Of a stretch of 64,000 nt of DNA, positions 9,893-20,399 are shown in pieces (within the stretch, counting starts at the first letter, position 1; each line of letters begins with the position of its first letter). Below the pieces are notes generated by a model. That model was not told where the DNA came from and ran no database searches. It saw nothing but the letters and a program-made list of their open reading frames with translations. Made by a program: the position numbers and the translations under genes. Origin of the DNA: Lachnospiraceae bacterium (GTDB taxonomy: Bacteria; Bacillota; Clostridia; Lachnospirales; Lachnospiraceae); contig JAIEFE010000018.1 in assembly GCA_029067085.1 (NCBI GenBank), positions 1-64,000 on the forward strand. The letters run 5' to 3'.

Positions 9893-10286
9893 CTACACAA
9901 ACGCTGATTATTTTAATCTCTTAAATTCCACTATAAACAGGAATTCTGATAAGTCACATTTTATAACATTAATTAACTATTATATCTTATCTGTAAAAGT
10001 TCGCAAACCCTTGAAAATTCTAAATTTATAGCAAGTGAGTTTACCCTTATTCTTTCCCTTGTATTATATCCTTTTCTCTCATGTTACGAACTCTCATAAG
10101 GGAAAACCTGTAAAAAATTATAACACAGAATAAATTGGGCGGAAAGAACTGATTGAAAAGCTTTGGCAATAGATGAACCACTTGATGATTGTCTTTTTCA
10201 GTGTCATGATTATGATGTTTAGCAACTCAAGAGAATACAGACTTTACTTTTTTATGATATAACAGTTACAGAAAGGAGGCGATACC
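9893..10286. other. Intergenic region between divergent genes
   Basis: 394 bp of AT-rich DNA without a convincing gene. It must contain the promoters for the leftward membrane-protein/GNAT operon and the rightward AraC gene. Two CCCTTAT/ATAAGGG-type half sites are present near 10050 and 10097. No other feature was recognised. Confidence 0.5.
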
Positions 10287-11195
10287 GTGTATGAGTGGGA
10301 TTTTACCGTGCAGGAAATGATCGACTGTATCGAGTTACAAATAAAAAATGGTTGGCAGTCGTGTTCATTGGAAAGTGTTGCCCGCCAAGTAGGCTATTCT
10401 AAATATTATTGTTCAAGGCAGTTTCAGAAGATTTTGGGACTGACTTTCCGACAATACGTTGCCGGTCGCTGTCTCTGTGCCGCAACTATTCGCATTCGGG
10501 ATACAAAAGAGCCTATTACGCAAATAGCATTAGAGTTCGGCTATTCTTCCCAGGGTGCTCTGACGAGAGCATTCAAAGAGGCTTACGGATGTACACCGGC
10601 AGCCTATCGGAAAAATCCGATTCCTATCCCACTGTCCATACAGAAAGCGGTATTGACACCTTTACATTTTATTCAGAAAGGAGTGTTTGTAATGAAAGAA
10701 ACAACAGTAACTGTCCCAACAGTTTGGGTTGAGTACATTCCAGAACATCATTTTATCGGATTGTATGATATCCACGCAAAAGGATATGTAGATTTTGAAA
10801 AACGTGAGGATTTTGACAAAATAGAAGGTGTTTTGGAGAGCATGATACCATTCCAGCACCCGGTTGTTTGGTCGCATCACGCTGGCTGGTTCTATGAAAA
10901 CGGACAAAAGGGGTATTTCTATGGAACAGGTGTTTTTCCGGACTACACAGGTGAAATTCCTTATGGATTTATTCGCCGAAGCATTCCTGCCGGATTTTAC
11001 TTGGTCTTCGGTCATCCGAAATATGATTATTATCGGGATAATGGCGAGGTCATGAAATGCGTGGAAGATATGGCATGGAATTTCGATCCTAGGACACTTG
11101 GGTATGCTTGGAATGAAGAAAACTGCCAGGATTACCAACGTCATATGTGGAATGACCGTGGATATCAGGTGCTGCGCCCTGTGGTGAAACTGTAA
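10287..11195 (+). CDS. AraC family regulator with GyrI-like effector domain
   Basis: 302 residues starting at GTG behind AAAGGAGG. The N-terminal 110 residues are two AraC helix-turn-helix motifs: SLESVARQVGYSKYYCSRQF and ITQIALEFGYSSQGALTRAF. The C-terminal part from about residue 140 (TVPTVWVEYIPEHHFIGLYD) is a GyrI-like small-molecule-binding domain. This domain order is that of Rob/BmrR-style multidrug-responsive activators. Targets are not visible, and the nearest rightward gene points the other way. Confidence 0.88.
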   Translation: MYEWDFTVQEMIDCIELQIKNGWQSCSLESVARQVGYSKYYCSRQFQKILGLTFRQYVAGRCLCAATIRIRDTKEPITQIALEFGYSSQGALTRAFKEAYGCTPAAYRKNPIPIPLSIQKAVLTPLHFIQKGVFVMKETTVTVPTVWVEYIPEHHFIGLYDIHAKGYVDFEKREDFDKIEGVLESMIPFQHPVVWSHHAGWFYENGQKGYFYGTGVFPDYTGEIPYGFIRRSIPAGFYLVFGHPKYDYYRDNGEVMKCVEDMAWNFDPRTLGYAWNEENCQDYQRHMWNDRGYQVLRPVVKL

Positions 11196-11226
11196 AATTT
11201 TGTTTACTATTTGTAGTCTCTACACA

Positions 11227-11260
11227 TTTTCAAGGCTGGCATTGTGCACAGCCTTGAAAA
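11227..11260. terminator. Bidirectional terminator between AraC and TfoX_C genes
   Basis: TTTTCAAGGCTG and CAGCCTTGAAAA form a perfect 12-pair stem with T/A runs on both flanks. It lies between two convergent genes and probably serves both. Confidence 0.8.
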
Positions 11261-11297
11261 TTGGGAAAACTTATGGAAAAAGCTTACAAACCGAAAG

Positions 11298-11546
11298 TTA
11301 TAATTGCTTAAAATAGGTCTTTAATTCTGCTCTGCTCGTATCATCAAGCTGCTTTATTTCAACACCACGAATCGCAGCCTCTAAATGATACAGAATCACA
11401 ACACAAGTATTCGGATAGAGTTCTTTCAGCCGAAAAGTTGCCTGTTTACTACCAATCTCAATTAGTTCTTCGGCTGAATGAATTCCAACCGAACGAAGTT
11501 TCTTCTCCATTGTTTTACCTAATCCTAAAGATGTAACTACTGCCAT
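11298..11546 (-). CDS. TfoX C-terminal-domain protein
   Basis: 82 residues that match the C-terminal domain of TfoX/Sxy: LGLGKTMEKKLRSVGIHSAEEL, a helix-hairpin-helix-like start, then ATFRLKELYPNTCVVILYHLEAAIRG. Stand-alone copies are common in Firmicutes. In Gammaproteobacteria TfoX regulates competence, but the function of the isolated domain is not known. It has a good AGGAGGAG site. Confidence 0.85.
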   Translation of the reverse strand: MAVVTSLGLGKTMEKKLRSVGIHSAEELIEIGSKQATFRLKELYPNTCVVILYHLEAAIRGVEIKQLDDTSRAELKTYFKQL

Positions 11547-11578
11547 ATTTTCTCCTCCTAATCATAAAGTATGATAAT

Positions 11579-12073
11579 TTACAAATCTCTTTTCATATAT
11601 CCACAAGTAAACGGAAAAAAATCAAACTTCTTTGTCCCAATGTGAATAAAGCCATGATCCTCATACCATTTCCTTAAAATTATGTTTTCTTCTACAATTC
11701 CGATATTCATTTTTTTATATCCGCTTTCTTTCGCATGTATATAAGCATGCTCAAGCAGCTCTGCCCCGATATGTTTATGACGATATTGCGGAAGAACGCA
11801 TAAATTATTAAGCTCGCACTCATTATCATCTTGTAATGACAACGAATAATAGCCGATAATTTTGCTATCATCATAATATGCAAACATAGGTCTATGCTCA
11901 TTTTGATATTGATATAGCAGTCTGTCTTCTGTTGTAGCAAATGCCGTAAAACGTGGGGCATTGTCAACCGTAAAGCCCAGTTCGTCAGCAACCGTAAGAA
12001 AGCTTTCTTTTATCACGTTAACACATTCTGCAATGTCTTTTTCATGTATTTCCTTAATCATATTTTTATCCAT
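11579..12073 (-). CDS. GNAT family N-acetyltransferase
   Basis: 164 residues. The acetyl-CoA motif is LPQYRHKHIGAELLEHAYIHAKE and motif B is VEENIILRKWYEDHGF. The N-terminal half contains the usual substrate-facing strands (PMFAYYDDSKIIGYYSLSL). It starts four bases after the stop of the preceding GNAT gene, within a tightly packed operon with the methyltransferase at 12675-13430. Confidence 0.88.
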   Translation of the reverse strand: MDKNMIKEIHEKDIAECVNVIKESFLTVADELGFTVDNAPRFTAFATTEDRLLYQYQNEHRPMFAYYDDSKIIGYYSLSLQDDNECELNNLCVLPQYRHKHIGAELLEHAYIHAKESGYKKMNIGIVEENIILRKWYEDHGFIHIGTKKFDFFPFTCGYMKRDL

Positions 12074-12077
12074 TCAT

Positions 12078-12674
12078 TTACTTTCTAATTTTCTTTCTTG
12101 CAATAATACCATTGGGAATATCGATGATCTCGAATCCCTGACTAATATACATAGAAGCAGAACCACCACAGTCTTTTATTGTAAATTCTCCTTTGACCGG
12201 ATACCCTTCTACATAATCGTATCCATTTTCTTCTGCATATCGGCAGGCATAATCTAACAATACTTTTGCGATTCCCATTCTACGCATATTGGGATCAACA
12301 ATAAAGCATACAATAGAAAGTATTTTGTCATTCTCATTTACACTCTGCCAACTATTTGGATTACTTTCTCTGCTCAACCTAAAATAATTATCTTTTAAAT
12401 CTGAATTGCAGAAGCCTACAATCTGATTATCACAAAGCGCCACAAACCCATTTAATACACCATTTTGTATTAGTTCTTTTGCATAATTCCTCTTGCAATA
12501 TTGCTTTTCATTTTCCGGCATTAAACTACGTTCATGTTCATGTTGTTCTGTCCAATGATGCCAAACACAATAACATCCTTTTTCGGCGCTTCCATCTGAA
12601 AACGCTCTATTATCAAAATAGTCAATATATTCCTCTGCCATATTCCGATTCAGTCTGCATACCGTAATATTCAT
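12078..12674 (-). CDS. GNAT family N-acetyltransferase
   Basis: 198 residues. The N-terminal 60 residues are cysteine- and tryptophan-containing (GCYCVWHHWTEQHEHE). A GNAT core follows, with IVDPNMRRMGIAKVLLDYACRYA and SASMYISQGFEIID. This is the layout of a GNAT subfamily that often sits next to methyltransferases. The start codon directly follows the methyltransferase stop (TGAATG), showing translational coupling. Confidence 0.87.
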   Translation of the reverse strand: MNITVCRLNRNMAEEYIDYFDNRAFSDGSAEKGCYCVWHHWTEQHEHERSLMPENEKQYCKRNYAKELIQNGVLNGFVALCDNQIVGFCNSDLKDNYFRLSRESNPNSWQSVNENDKILSIVCFIVDPNMRRMGIAKVLLDYACRYAEENGYDYVEGYPVKGEFTIKDCGGSASMYISQGFEIIDIPNGIIARKKIRK

Positions 12675-13430
12675 TCATTCTTTCCCCGCTACAATCGTAA
12701 ACTCTCCAGGCACCTTTTCATCCGTCCACGCAGGATGCTCGTCAAACTTTTTTAACGTAAAACCATTATTTATAACTGAATTGATGATCTCGCTCATCGT
12801 ATATTTTCTATAACTGCACTTAGGCATCTGCTTTCGAACATTTTCCTCAAAGAAGCGGGCATGTGCCATTTCTGCTTCAAAAACTTCTGTTGAAAAGTAA
12901 CTCATAGTAGGTTGTTCAAAATGCAATATATCGGATATTTTTGTAAATGGATGAAAATCGCTGCATATCATTTTCCCATTTTCTTTCAATAAGGAATACA
13001 TGATACTCATAAACTCATCAATATCATGAAAATAATGCAATACCCCTCCTTCCATAAACACTACATCAAAATAATTTCCATACTTCTCCATATCAATTTC
13101 CAATATATCACATACTTCAAAATGCAGATCAACTTTTGCGGCTTTTGCAACTTCCAGCGCATACTTCTTATTATCTTCTGAAATATCAAACACAGTAACT
13201 TCCGCTCCTAAAACAGCCAAAGGAACCGCTTTCTTTCCGCAGGAACCGCATATGTTTGCTATTTTAACACCGCTGTAAGTGTCAAAGTAATCAGCATATT
13301 TTCTCAGCATAACCTTAGGATTCTCCAAATCCTCCTTTGCTCTTTCAGCCGGTGTACCCGATTGTTTCACCCAAAACTCATACGCATTATATTCCCATGC
13401 CTTTTTATTTTGAATGCTATAGTCGATCAT
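12675..13430 (-). CDS. Class I SAM-dependent methyltransferase
   Basis: 251 residues behind a GGAGGA site. The Rossmann SAM-binding motifs are ANICGSCGKKAVPLAVLG (motif I), VTVFDISEDNKKYA (acidic loop binding the ribose), and FDVVFMEGGVLHYFHD (motif IV region). This resembles UbiE/Tam-type small-molecule methyltransferases. It is the first gene of a three-gene operon with two acetyltransferases, which may act on the same compound (inference). Confidence 0.88.
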   Translation of the reverse strand: MIDYSIQNKKAWEYNAYEFWVKQSGTPAERAKEDLENPKVMLRKYADYFDTYSGVKIANICGSCGKKAVPLAVLGAEVTVFDISEDNKKYALEVAKAAKVDLHFEVCDILEIDMEKYGNYFDVVFMEGGVLHYFHDIDEFMSIMYSLLKENGKMICSDFHPFTKISDILHFEQPTMSYFSTEVFEAEMAHARFFEENVRKQMPKCSYRKYTMSEIINSVINNGFTLKKFDEHPAWTDEKVPGEFTIVAGKE

Positions 13431-13532
13431 CTTTGATTGTCCTCCACCGCTCGATTTATTTAAGAAAGAATAGAAATAGCAAAGAGCTTATGATATTATA
13501 AAACAAAAACACCAAAATTGAAAGGGAATACC

Positions 13533-14096
13533 ATGTCAAAGATAGCCGTTTATTTTCCGGGCATAGGATACCATTGTGACAAACCCCTTCTCTATTACAG
13601 CCGGGATATCGCCTATGAACTGGGTTATAAAAATTATAGAAATGTGAATTACACGTATAAGGCCGGAAACATCCGTGGTAATGAAGAAAAAATGAAAGAA
13701 GCGTATGAAGCGCTGTTTTCACAGACGGAAGCCGAACTTGCTGATATTGTCTGGACTGAATATGATGATATTCTCTTTATTTCCAAAAGCATCGGCACCA
13801 TCATTGCGACATCGTATGCGGAGAAATATGGATTAAAGAATGCAAAACACGTCTTATATACACCTCTGGCGCAAACCTATCAGTTTGCGCCAGATCGTGC
13901 GATAGCATTTATGGGGACAGCCGATCCATGGAGCAATATCGATGAGATCATTCGACTCTCATCGGCAAATCACATTCCGCTCACTGTATATGAAGGCTGC
14001 AGCCATTCCCTCGAATGTAATGATACCTTGAAAAATATCGAGAATTTAAAGGATGTCATGCAAAGGACAATGGATTTCTGCAAAAGAACGCTGTAA
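13533..14096 (+). CDS. Alpha/beta hydrolase
   Basis: About 187 residues. The nucleophile elbow is ISKSIGTI, an unusual S-K-S-I-G form of GxSxG in which the first glycine is replaced. The acid is probably in GTADPWSN and the histidine in GCSHSLEC, so a complete Ser-Asp-His triad is plausible. AAAGGGA precedes the ATG at 13533, which I prefer over the upstream start at 13518. Substrate unknown. Confidence 0.82.
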   Translation: MSKIAVYFPGIGYHCDKPLLYYSRDIAYELGYKNYRNVNYTYKAGNIRGNEEKMKEAYEALFSQTEAELADIVWTEYDDILFISKSIGTIIATSYAEKYGLKNAKHVLYTPLAQTYQFAPDRAIAFMGTADPWSNIDEIIRLSSANHIPLTVYEGCSHSLECNDTLKNIENLKDVMQRTMDFCKRTL

Positions 14097-14107
14097 ACTC
14101 AAATCCT

Positions 14108-15610
14108 CTATCCCTCTTTTCCTGCCTGACTGATGTTAAGCAGATTATCCGACACATGATTTACCTGAAGGAAGGATTCCTCCACTTCCACGGTAACTTT
14201 TTTCTGTGTCTGCGTTTCTTCGACAATCTGATTTGCCTGCGCGATGGTACTTTTCACCAGATCTTCCATCTGTTTTATCATGTCAAGAACCTGCCCGCCA
14301 CGCTCACGCGTATCTGAACTGGAATCGGCCGCGATCCGCACTTTTTCTCTTGATTCTTCCTGCAGACTTCCTATTTTTTCCGCTTCCTGTTCTGCCTCTC
14401 GCAGTTTTTCGATTTCTTTTGTTACATGGTCGATGTTCTCCTGATTGGAACTCTGCACTTCCTTTAACAAACTGGATATATTATGAATGATTCCGGTGAT
14501 TGCGTCACTTGCCTGCTTGGAATCGCCTGCCAAATGTCCCACTTCCTCCGCCACAATGCTGAAACCTTTTCCCATCTCTCCTGCTCTTGCAGCCTCTATG
14601 GCTGCATTGAGGGCGAGCAGATTGGTCTGGCTGGTAATACTCACGATCGTATTGGCAAACTCGGAAATCTCTTTCATGCCCGCTTCCAAACTCTCTATCA
14701 TGGTCTTCGTCTGTCTTGCGGAATCCTCAATGACTTCGATCCCCTTTGTCGTATTCTGCATCATTTCGATATAACCGTTTATCTTGTCTGACGTTTCCCG
14801 TGATATATCCAGCATTTGCTCCATATTACCTACAAGACCGTCGGCATTCTGATTCAGTTCATGCATCGAATCCCGTACCAAATCCACAAAACGGAAACTC
14901 TCATTGCAGTCATGCAGTGTCATCTGCGCAGACTTTGTAATATTTTCATTTGTACCCGCGAATCCGTGAATATAAGTTTCTAACTGTTTTACCACATCCT
15001 TCAACTCCTCGGACGCCTTTTCACATTCATCCACCAGTGCCACAGTCTGCTTCGTATCTGCAAACTTTTCAAGCATCTGATGAGACAGCTCCGCAATCTT
15101 TACACAAAAGACACTCATCACAACGCTTTCCATAAGAAAACCCAGCGAGCGTGTGAAAAACCACATAAAATTCGTGTCATACTCGATCTGCTGTACATTC
15201 AGGGAGCGAAAGTACAGAGAAATAACTAATAAAATATACGAAACTACGGAAACGCGTATCGTAAACTTCTTATCATAATAGAACAGGCTGAATAACATCG
15301 CAAAAGCGTACGTCATATAGATACCGATCGCCGCATTCGTAGCCATAAGCGCTATGAGTGCAGCAAGCGCAAAAGTCGTAACATACTTCATAACACCGAT
15401 CGGCGTATTCATCTTATAGGCTATGCTTGGTCCTATCGTAACAACAGCAGCTACCGCTGTAAGGAGGAGCATCTCCCCTATCTTCATCTGAAAAATACCG
15501 ACAGCTGAAAGGACAATTAACAGTGGAAATACAAGGATCAGCCACGGCAACACCTTGACTGCCGTTCTGGTCACTCTGGCATCGTTTTCATAAAAAATAT
15601 CCTGTTCCAT
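14108..15610 (-). CDS. Methyl-accepting chemotaxis protein with polytopic N-terminus
   Basis: 500 residues. The first 190 or so contain about six hydrophobic segments with short loops and no extracellular ligand domain. A coiled-coil region and a canonical tip ([20 protein letters not shown]) follow. It starts 20 bp after the stop of the next chemoreceptor gene, so the two are one operon. Architecture resembles the receptor at 137-1618, and sensing through the membrane core is inferred. Confidence 0.93.
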   Translation of the reverse strand: MEQDIFYENDARVTRTAVKVLPWLILVFPLLIVLSAVGIFQMKIGEMLLLTAVAAVVTIGPSIAYKMNTPIGVMKYVTTFALAALIALMATNAAIGIYMTYAFAMLFSLFYYDKKFTIRVSVVSYILLVISLYFRSLNVQQIEYDTNFMWFFTRSLGFLMESVVMSVFCVKIAELSHQMLEKFADTKQTVALVDECEKASEELKDVVKQLETYIHGFAGTNENITKSAQMTLHDCNESFRFVDLVRDSMHELNQNADGLVGNMEQMLDISRETSDKINGYIEMMQNTTKGIEVIEDSARQTKTMIESLEAGMKEISEFANTIVSITSQTNLLALNAAIEAARAGEMGKGFSIVAEEVGHLAGDSKQASDAITGIIHNISSLLKEVQSSNQENIDHVTKEIEKLREAEQEAEKIGSLQEESREKVRIAADSSSDTRERGGQVLDMIKQMEDLVKSTIAQANQIVEETQTQKKVTVEVEESFLQVNHVSDNLLNISQAGKEG

Positions 15611-15630
15611 AAGATCTCCTCCCTGCGGAT

Positions 15631-17631
15631 TTATACTTTAAAGGACGCCACCGTACGGTTCAAAAGCTCGCTCAACCTGAACAGCTCCTCCGTCTGTTTC
15701 ATGACTGCTCCGGAATTCTCATAGGAATCCTCCGTCGATTTACTCATGTTTTGCATGGATTCTGCGATCTCTTCCACAAGCTCTGTTATCGCAACGATCG
15801 ACTCATTGATCCCTGCCATGCTGGCGCTCATCTCCTGTGAGGCCGCCCCCAGATCGCCGGAAATATCACTGTAAAACTCTGCATCCTTTTCATACATTTC
15901 TGCAAGCTCTGTCATTCCCTTATAGTCCTCTATCACTTTACCGTTCATAAATTCCAGCAGCTTGCTCGAAGTTTCCGACAAAAAGGAAACGTTATCCACC
16001 ACGCCCTCTGTCACCTGACGAATCTCATCCACCGCCTGTCTGGAATTATCCGCCAGTTCTCTGATCTGTTCTGCCACAACGGCAAATCCCCTGCCCGCCT
16101 CTCCGGCTCTTGCCGCTTCTATGGATGCATTCAGCGCCAGAAGATTTGTCTTTGAACTGATGGCAAGGATTTCCTCTGTCAATGCATTGATCTTCTCTAC
16201 CTGTTTGCTGTCTGCAATCGCCCGCTCCATCTCCCCCCTGGTTTCCTGATAAATGGAAACAGCCTCTTGGGCAGATTTCCTGGAAGCATTATATTGCCTG
16301 CCTGCACGTTCCATAATGTCGCTTGACTGCTCTGCTGCCTCGCCTGCCTTTTTTGCCACATTTTCAATGGCATTTCGCAGTTCCTGTCCGTTATGTTTTA
16401 TGCTTTCCGCCAGCTTACTCGCCTGCTCGGTCTGTCCCATAACCACATTGACAGAATCCGTGATGCCGGAAATATCCTGATCCAACACTGTCATTTTTGA
16501 AGAAGTCTCTTCTGCAATGGTGCTGATACTTTCCGCTTCCTGCTTGGTATTCAGAATAATGTCCCTGATCTGCTGTTTGACCTCTGCTGTTGCCTTCTTG
16601 ATCTGCTCCGTCTCGTTTTTGTATTCTGCGGGAATCGTGTTTTCTACCACAGTATTCTCGGAGAAATCACCGGAGGCAAACTGCTTCAGCATCTGTACCG
16701 GCGCCAGCATTCTTCCGATCAATCCTGTCATAAATACCGTTACAAACACGATGATCGCAAGTGCGGTCACAACCGCTATCACAAGCATTGTCCTTAATGA
16801 CCCCGTAACATTATTCGAGGGCACTACGACTCCAAGCTTCCATCCGCAGCCGTCTATTTCCGTCACTGCAAAATAACATATGCTGCCATCATAGTCTCTG
16901 AGTTTTTGTACGCCGCTTTCGTTTCCTTCCATCATGATTCCGAATTCCGGAAGAATATCTTTCACAGAAACCGTAATCGTTTCCGTCGGCTCGTAATCTT
17001 TGTTTTTATGCGATATATATAGTCCGGTGCTGTCCACGAGGAAACCGTAAACACCTTCATCATAGTTAATGCTTCCCGTCAGCTCTGTTACGGTTCCGAG
17101 TGTCACATCCAGACCAATAACGCCCGCCAGATCGCCGTCTATGTATGCCGGTGCGGCAATCGTCGTACACATCTGTCCGGTCAGTGCGTCGCAATAGGGA
17201 TCTGTAACAATGATCTCCCCTGTCTCCGCCGCCTGTTTATACCATCCGCGCTCCACCGGATCATAATCCGCAGGCATCTCTATCTCTCTGTTGGACCAGA
17301 TAAATCTGCTGTCCCTTGTTCCGCAATACAAATTTAAAAGCTCCTGCCTGCCCGCCGCATGGGTATCCACGACAGTCTGCACCTGCTCCGTATCAATCGT
17401 TCCTCCGGCCGCTATACTTTTGGCCACTCCGTCCGCAAGCATTTTTTCATTTTCGATCCACGTATTGATCTCTTCCGCATACTTATCTGCATTCAACTGC
17501 AAAGCCTGTGTCTGATCCTGAATCGTCCGCTTTGCTGCCACTGCAATAATTCCTATCGTAGTCAAAAGAATACTTGCCACTACGATGCCGATCACACTGA
17601 CTGTAAGTCTTCCCTTAATTGTTTTAGACAT
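15631..17631 (-). CDS. Methyl-accepting chemotaxis protein with double Cache sensor
   Basis: About 666 residues. An N-terminal membrane helix is followed by a 240-residue extracellular dCache domain ([45 protein letters not shown]), a second membrane helix ([16 protein letters not shown]), a linker and the signalling tip ([19 protein letters not shown]). The DxxxRxWY pattern in dCache domains often binds amino acids or amines (family knowledge), but the ligand is not proven here. The ATG at 17631 has AAAGGGC upstream and a membrane helix right after it, so the longer form from 17673 is rejected. Confidence 0.94.
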   Translation of the reverse strand: MSKTIKGRLTVSVIGIVVASILLTTIGIIAVAAKRTIQDQTQALQLNADKYAEEINTWIENEKMLADGVAKSIAAGGTIDTEQVQTVVDTHAAGRQELLNLYCGTRDSRFIWSNREIEMPADYDPVERGWYKQAAETGEIIVTDPYCDALTGQMCTTIAAPAYIDGDLAGVIGLDVTLGTVTELTGSINYDEGVYGFLVDSTGLYISHKNKDYEPTETITVSVKDILPEFGIMMEGNESGVQKLRDYDGSICYFAVTEIDGCGWKLGVVVPSNNVTGSLRTMLVIAVVTALAIIVFVTVFMTGLIGRMLAPVQMLKQFASGDFSENTVVENTIPAEYKNETEQIKKATAEVKQQIRDIILNTKQEAESISTIAEETSSKMTVLDQDISGITDSVNVVMGQTEQASKLAESIKHNGQELRNAIENVAKKAGEAAEQSSDIMERAGRQYNASRKSAQEAVSIYQETRGEMERAIADSKQVEKINALTEEILAISSKTNLLALNASIEAARAGEAGRGFAVVAEQIRELADNSRQAVDEIRQVTEGVVDNVSFLSETSSKLLEFMNGKVIEDYKGMTELAEMYEKDAEFYSDISGDLGAASQEMSASMAGINESIVAITELVEEIAESMQNMSKSTEDSYENSGAVMKQTEELFRLSELLNRTVASFKV

Positions 17632-17813
17632 AATTTTGTGCCCTTTCTCGTCAAGTCTTCTTTCGGAAATCATTTTGCTTTTCTCAGGTGACTGTCTTTG
17701 GCACCATAGAAAAACTTCATCTTTTCTCGCACTTTCCTAGCATAATTCTACAATATTTTTTTCATAAGAAAAGCGTCGGGTCGAAAATGTTACCTGACGT
17801 TTATTTTCGTATT

Positions 17814-17912
17814 CATTTTCAGAATGAAAATCATGATTCGGGGGACATTTTTATGCTATACTTGATTAAAAATCAAAGATTTTTAATCGTGAGATTTGGG
17901 CTTATGCCCAAA
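17814..17912 (+). promoter_or_regulatory. Palindrome-rich leader of the response regulator gene
   Basis: Three inverted repeats lie in a row: ATTTTCA-gaa-TGAAAAT (17814-17830), GATTAAAAATC-aaa-GATTTTTAATC (17864-17888) and TTTGGGC-ttat-GCCCAAA (17895-17912). A TATACT hexamer at 17857-17862 could be a -10 box, which would place the last two in the 5' untranslated leader. They may be operators or RNA hairpins. The first could be an autoregulatory site. Confidence 0.5.
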
Positions 17913-17942
17913 CTCACACACCAAGACAATAAGGGAATGAAT

Positions 17943-18626
17943 ATGTACAAGATTTTAATGGTGGATGACGATCCGACAATATTAGAAGATAATAGGACAT
18001 ATTTCGGTGCCGTGGGATATGAAGTGATCTGTGCAGATACTGCGCAGGCAGGGGAAAAGATCATTTTATCCAATGCGCTTGACTGCGTTATTCTGGACGT
18101 TGACCTGCCCGATATGAGCGGTTTCGCATTGTGCGAAAAAATACGCACAAAGACGGGGCTTCCCATTGTTTTCCTTTCCGGCTATACCGAAGAAGAAAAC
18201 CGTATCCGCGGATTGTCCATCGGCGGAGACGACTATGTATGCAAACCTTACAGCTTAAAGGAATTAGAACTTCGGGTACGGGCGCGCATCCGTTCCGGCA
18301 GGGCCGCCGAACCGCCCCGGATGCTTACTTACGGTTCGCTGTCTATCAACCCTTCCTCCTGCAGTGTGAGTTATGAAACATACTCTGTAGACTTTTCTTC
18401 CTACGAATTTGATGTGCTGCACTTTCTTGCAAGACATCCCAATGAAATATATACGCCGGAGCAGATTTACGACTCGGTGTGGAAGGCGCCGATGAACAAA
18501 GGACAAAAATCCCTGCAGGTCATTATGGGACGCATCCGCAAGAAACTCTATGAAGTCTGCCCGAATCACGACTATATCCAGACCAAACGCTACAAGGGTT
18601 ACCTGTTTGTTCCTGACTGGGAATGA
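17943..18626 (+). CDS. OmpR/PhoB-type response regulator
   Basis: 227 residues. The receiver domain has the acidic pocket (MVDDD), the phospho-acceptor in VILDVDLPDM near residue 52, and FLSGYTE and VCKPY. The C-terminal winged helix includes SYEFDVLHFLARHPNEIYTPEQIYDSVW and IRKKLYEV. The ATG at 17943 has AAGGGA at proper distance. Its likely partner is the kinase at 20400-22385, separated by one oppositely oriented gene. Its last 28 bp overlap the 3' end of that gene. Confidence 0.93.
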   Translation: MYKILMVDDDPTILEDNRTYFGAVGYEVICADTAQAGEKIILSNALDCVILDVDLPDMSGFALCEKIRTKTGLPIVFLSGYTEEENRIRGLSIGGDDYVCKPYSLKELELRVRARIRSGRAAEPPRMLTYGSLSINPSSCSVSYETYSVDFSSYEFDVLHFLARHPNEIYTPEQIYDSVWKAPMNKGQKSLQVIMGRIRKKLYEVCPNHDYIQTKRYKGYLFVPDWE

Positions 18627-20326
18627 ACGCAAAAGCATGCTATTCCGGCAAGCACCGACAGCAGCACAAAGCCTGTTGCGATAAAGGCGGCATAGCCCTC
18701 ACGGATATCAGGGCGCTGTGTCTGCTCCTTCATTTGGGGCAGATCAGCGACATCATCTTCCTTTGCGAATATAGCGGCGACAGCCACTCTTTCTTTATCA
18801 GAGATATTGGAATCACTGTGTTTATTACTTTCGTCGCTTTCAATATTGTCCGTATATCTGACACTAATGTCAGTATTTGGTGTTGAATAGGATGGCTGAT
18901 CTGTGTTGGATGCTTTTGACTCCGAATATAACGGCTGATCTACATTGGTGTTTGAGGACTCCGCATAGGACGACTGCTCTATATTGGATAGGGCTCCTGC
19001 ATTTATTGCTTGCCCGTCACTCGCCGCATTCGAGCCACTATCTCCGTCTCCACTTTCCGTTGGGTTTGTATCCGAAGAAGCCTCGCCACCGCTTTTCTGC
19101 GGATCATCCGGCGGATTTATAATGGAAGTTCCGCCGCCCCGGCTGCCGCCTATGTCCTCCACATGTTCTAAATTGGCCGCCGCATAGCAAAGCACATTGG
19201 AAAAATATTGTGTACCGTTATCATTCCACTGCAAACGAATATAAATATTGGGAGACGCTGCCCTTTCGCGCTCTTCCGATCGAAAACCGATAAAGAAGCC
19301 CGCATCTATATCATTTACGTTCGCTTCGTCATACACAATCCAGTTTTCTCCATCGAACGAATACTCTGATATTACCGTGATCGGCAGAGCTTCTTCCGGC
19401 TTCGTATATCCGCCCCGAAACGTATACCTTGCGCCATCATCCGTTGCCTTCACATCCGTAAAGGTCAGTGGATAATCATTATAAGCCACAGTACACAGCG
19501 CCGGTTCTGCGGATGCCGCTTGTAAGAAAGAACCCTGCATCTGAAAACGCCGCCTTTCCGCCTGCTGCAATTCGGATCCTTCCATATTCCATGAGAGAGG
19601 CACTCGCTCATGAGCGCTGATCTCTCCTTGACGATTGACAGTACAACTGATCTCCGTCGGAAGTACATCGTTTACAGTTTGTCCTTTTTCCACAACGACA
19701 CAGACTGGATTCTGATATATCACAAAAGGAGTCTCCGCATAATGAATCTGCCCTGATATATGACAGTCTTCGATTACCAGTCCAGCGCCTTCTTCCTGCC
19801 ATAATGCGCATTGTTTGCTCTCCACCGCAACACCCATCATGGAAAGTGCACCTTTTTCTGCCACATAACAGATACCTTTACCGTCCGGCCGGCCCGAAAA
19901 GGTGAGATGATCATCACTCAAAAGTTCAATCTCGCCGGTTACGGTGATCGTATATTTGTCCGTATCAACGAAAACAGCGGGTCTGTTCACGCCATTGGGA
20001 CAATAGCAGTAATACCCATCCAGGACTACGTCATCCGATAATTTTACTGTGCCGCCGGTTTCCTTGTGAACCTCCAGCCATTCGATCAAGGCCGGGCCGG
20101 AGGATACGAAATCCGGGGCTGGCTCTGAAGCTAAAGAGAGATCAATGTTTTGCTCTGATTCTGACTCGGCAGCGAATTCCGTATTCTCTTCCGTGTCTGC
20201 TTCTACAACGAAATCCAAACTTGGCTCCAGCTCCTCATTGGCCATTGCAACAACTGTGTCTGTCATATAAAATGAAAACACGATTGCCAGCGCCGGTATC
20301 AATAAGAACTTACACGTTTTTTTCAT
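18599..20326 (-). CDS. Large secreted, membrane-anchored surface protein
   Basis: 575 residues. A signal peptide (KKTCKFLLIPALAIVFSFYM) is followed by an acidic region, a section that looks like parallel beta-strand repeats (KLSDDVVLDGYYCYCPNG, ALSMMGVAVESKQC), a beta-sandwich-like region and a long Ser/Asn/Asp-rich stalk. A C-terminal hydrophobic helix (GYAAFIATGFVLLSVLAGIA) anchors it, with no LPXTG motif. I do not recognise the family. Its position between a response regulator and its likely kinase suggests a surface function under their control or a sensory accessory. Confidence 0.75.
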   Translation of the reverse strand: MKKTCKFLLIPALAIVFSFYMTDTVVAMANEELEPSLDFVVEADTEENTEFAAESESEQNIDLSLASEPAPDFVSSGPALIEWLEVHKETGGTVKLSDDVVLDGYYCYCPNGVNRPAVFVDTDKYTITVTGEIELLSDDHLTFSGRPDGKGICYVAEKGALSMMGVAVESKQCALWQEEGAGLVIEDCHISGQIHYAETPFVIYQNPVCVVVEKGQTVNDVLPTEISCTVNRQGEISAHERVPLSWNMEGSELQQAERRRFQMQGSFLQAASAEPALCTVAYNDYPLTFTDVKATDDGARYTFRGGYTKPEEALPITVISEYSFDGENWIVYDEANVNDIDAGFFIGFRSEERERAASPNIYIRLQWNDNGTQYFSNVLCYAAANLEHVEDIGGSRGGGTSIINPPDDPQKSGGEASSDTNPTESGDGDSGSNAASDGQAINAGALSNIEQSSYAESSNTNVDQPLYSESKASNTDQPSYSTPNTDISVRYTDNIESDESNKHSDSNISDKERVAVAAIFAKEDDVADLPQMKEQTQRPDIREGYAAFIATGFVLLSVLAGIACFCVHSQSGTNR

Positions 20327-20399
20327 ATAGTTATTCCTTTATCAAAACTGTACTGAACCGTTACCTTTTATCTTTATTTTGGAAGGATGATCAAATATC

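Noticed and set aside
9893..10286. Small plus-strand frame (MNHLMIVFFSVMIMM) upstream of AraC
   Set aside because: Short, no ribosome site, hydrophobic only by AT-rich composition.
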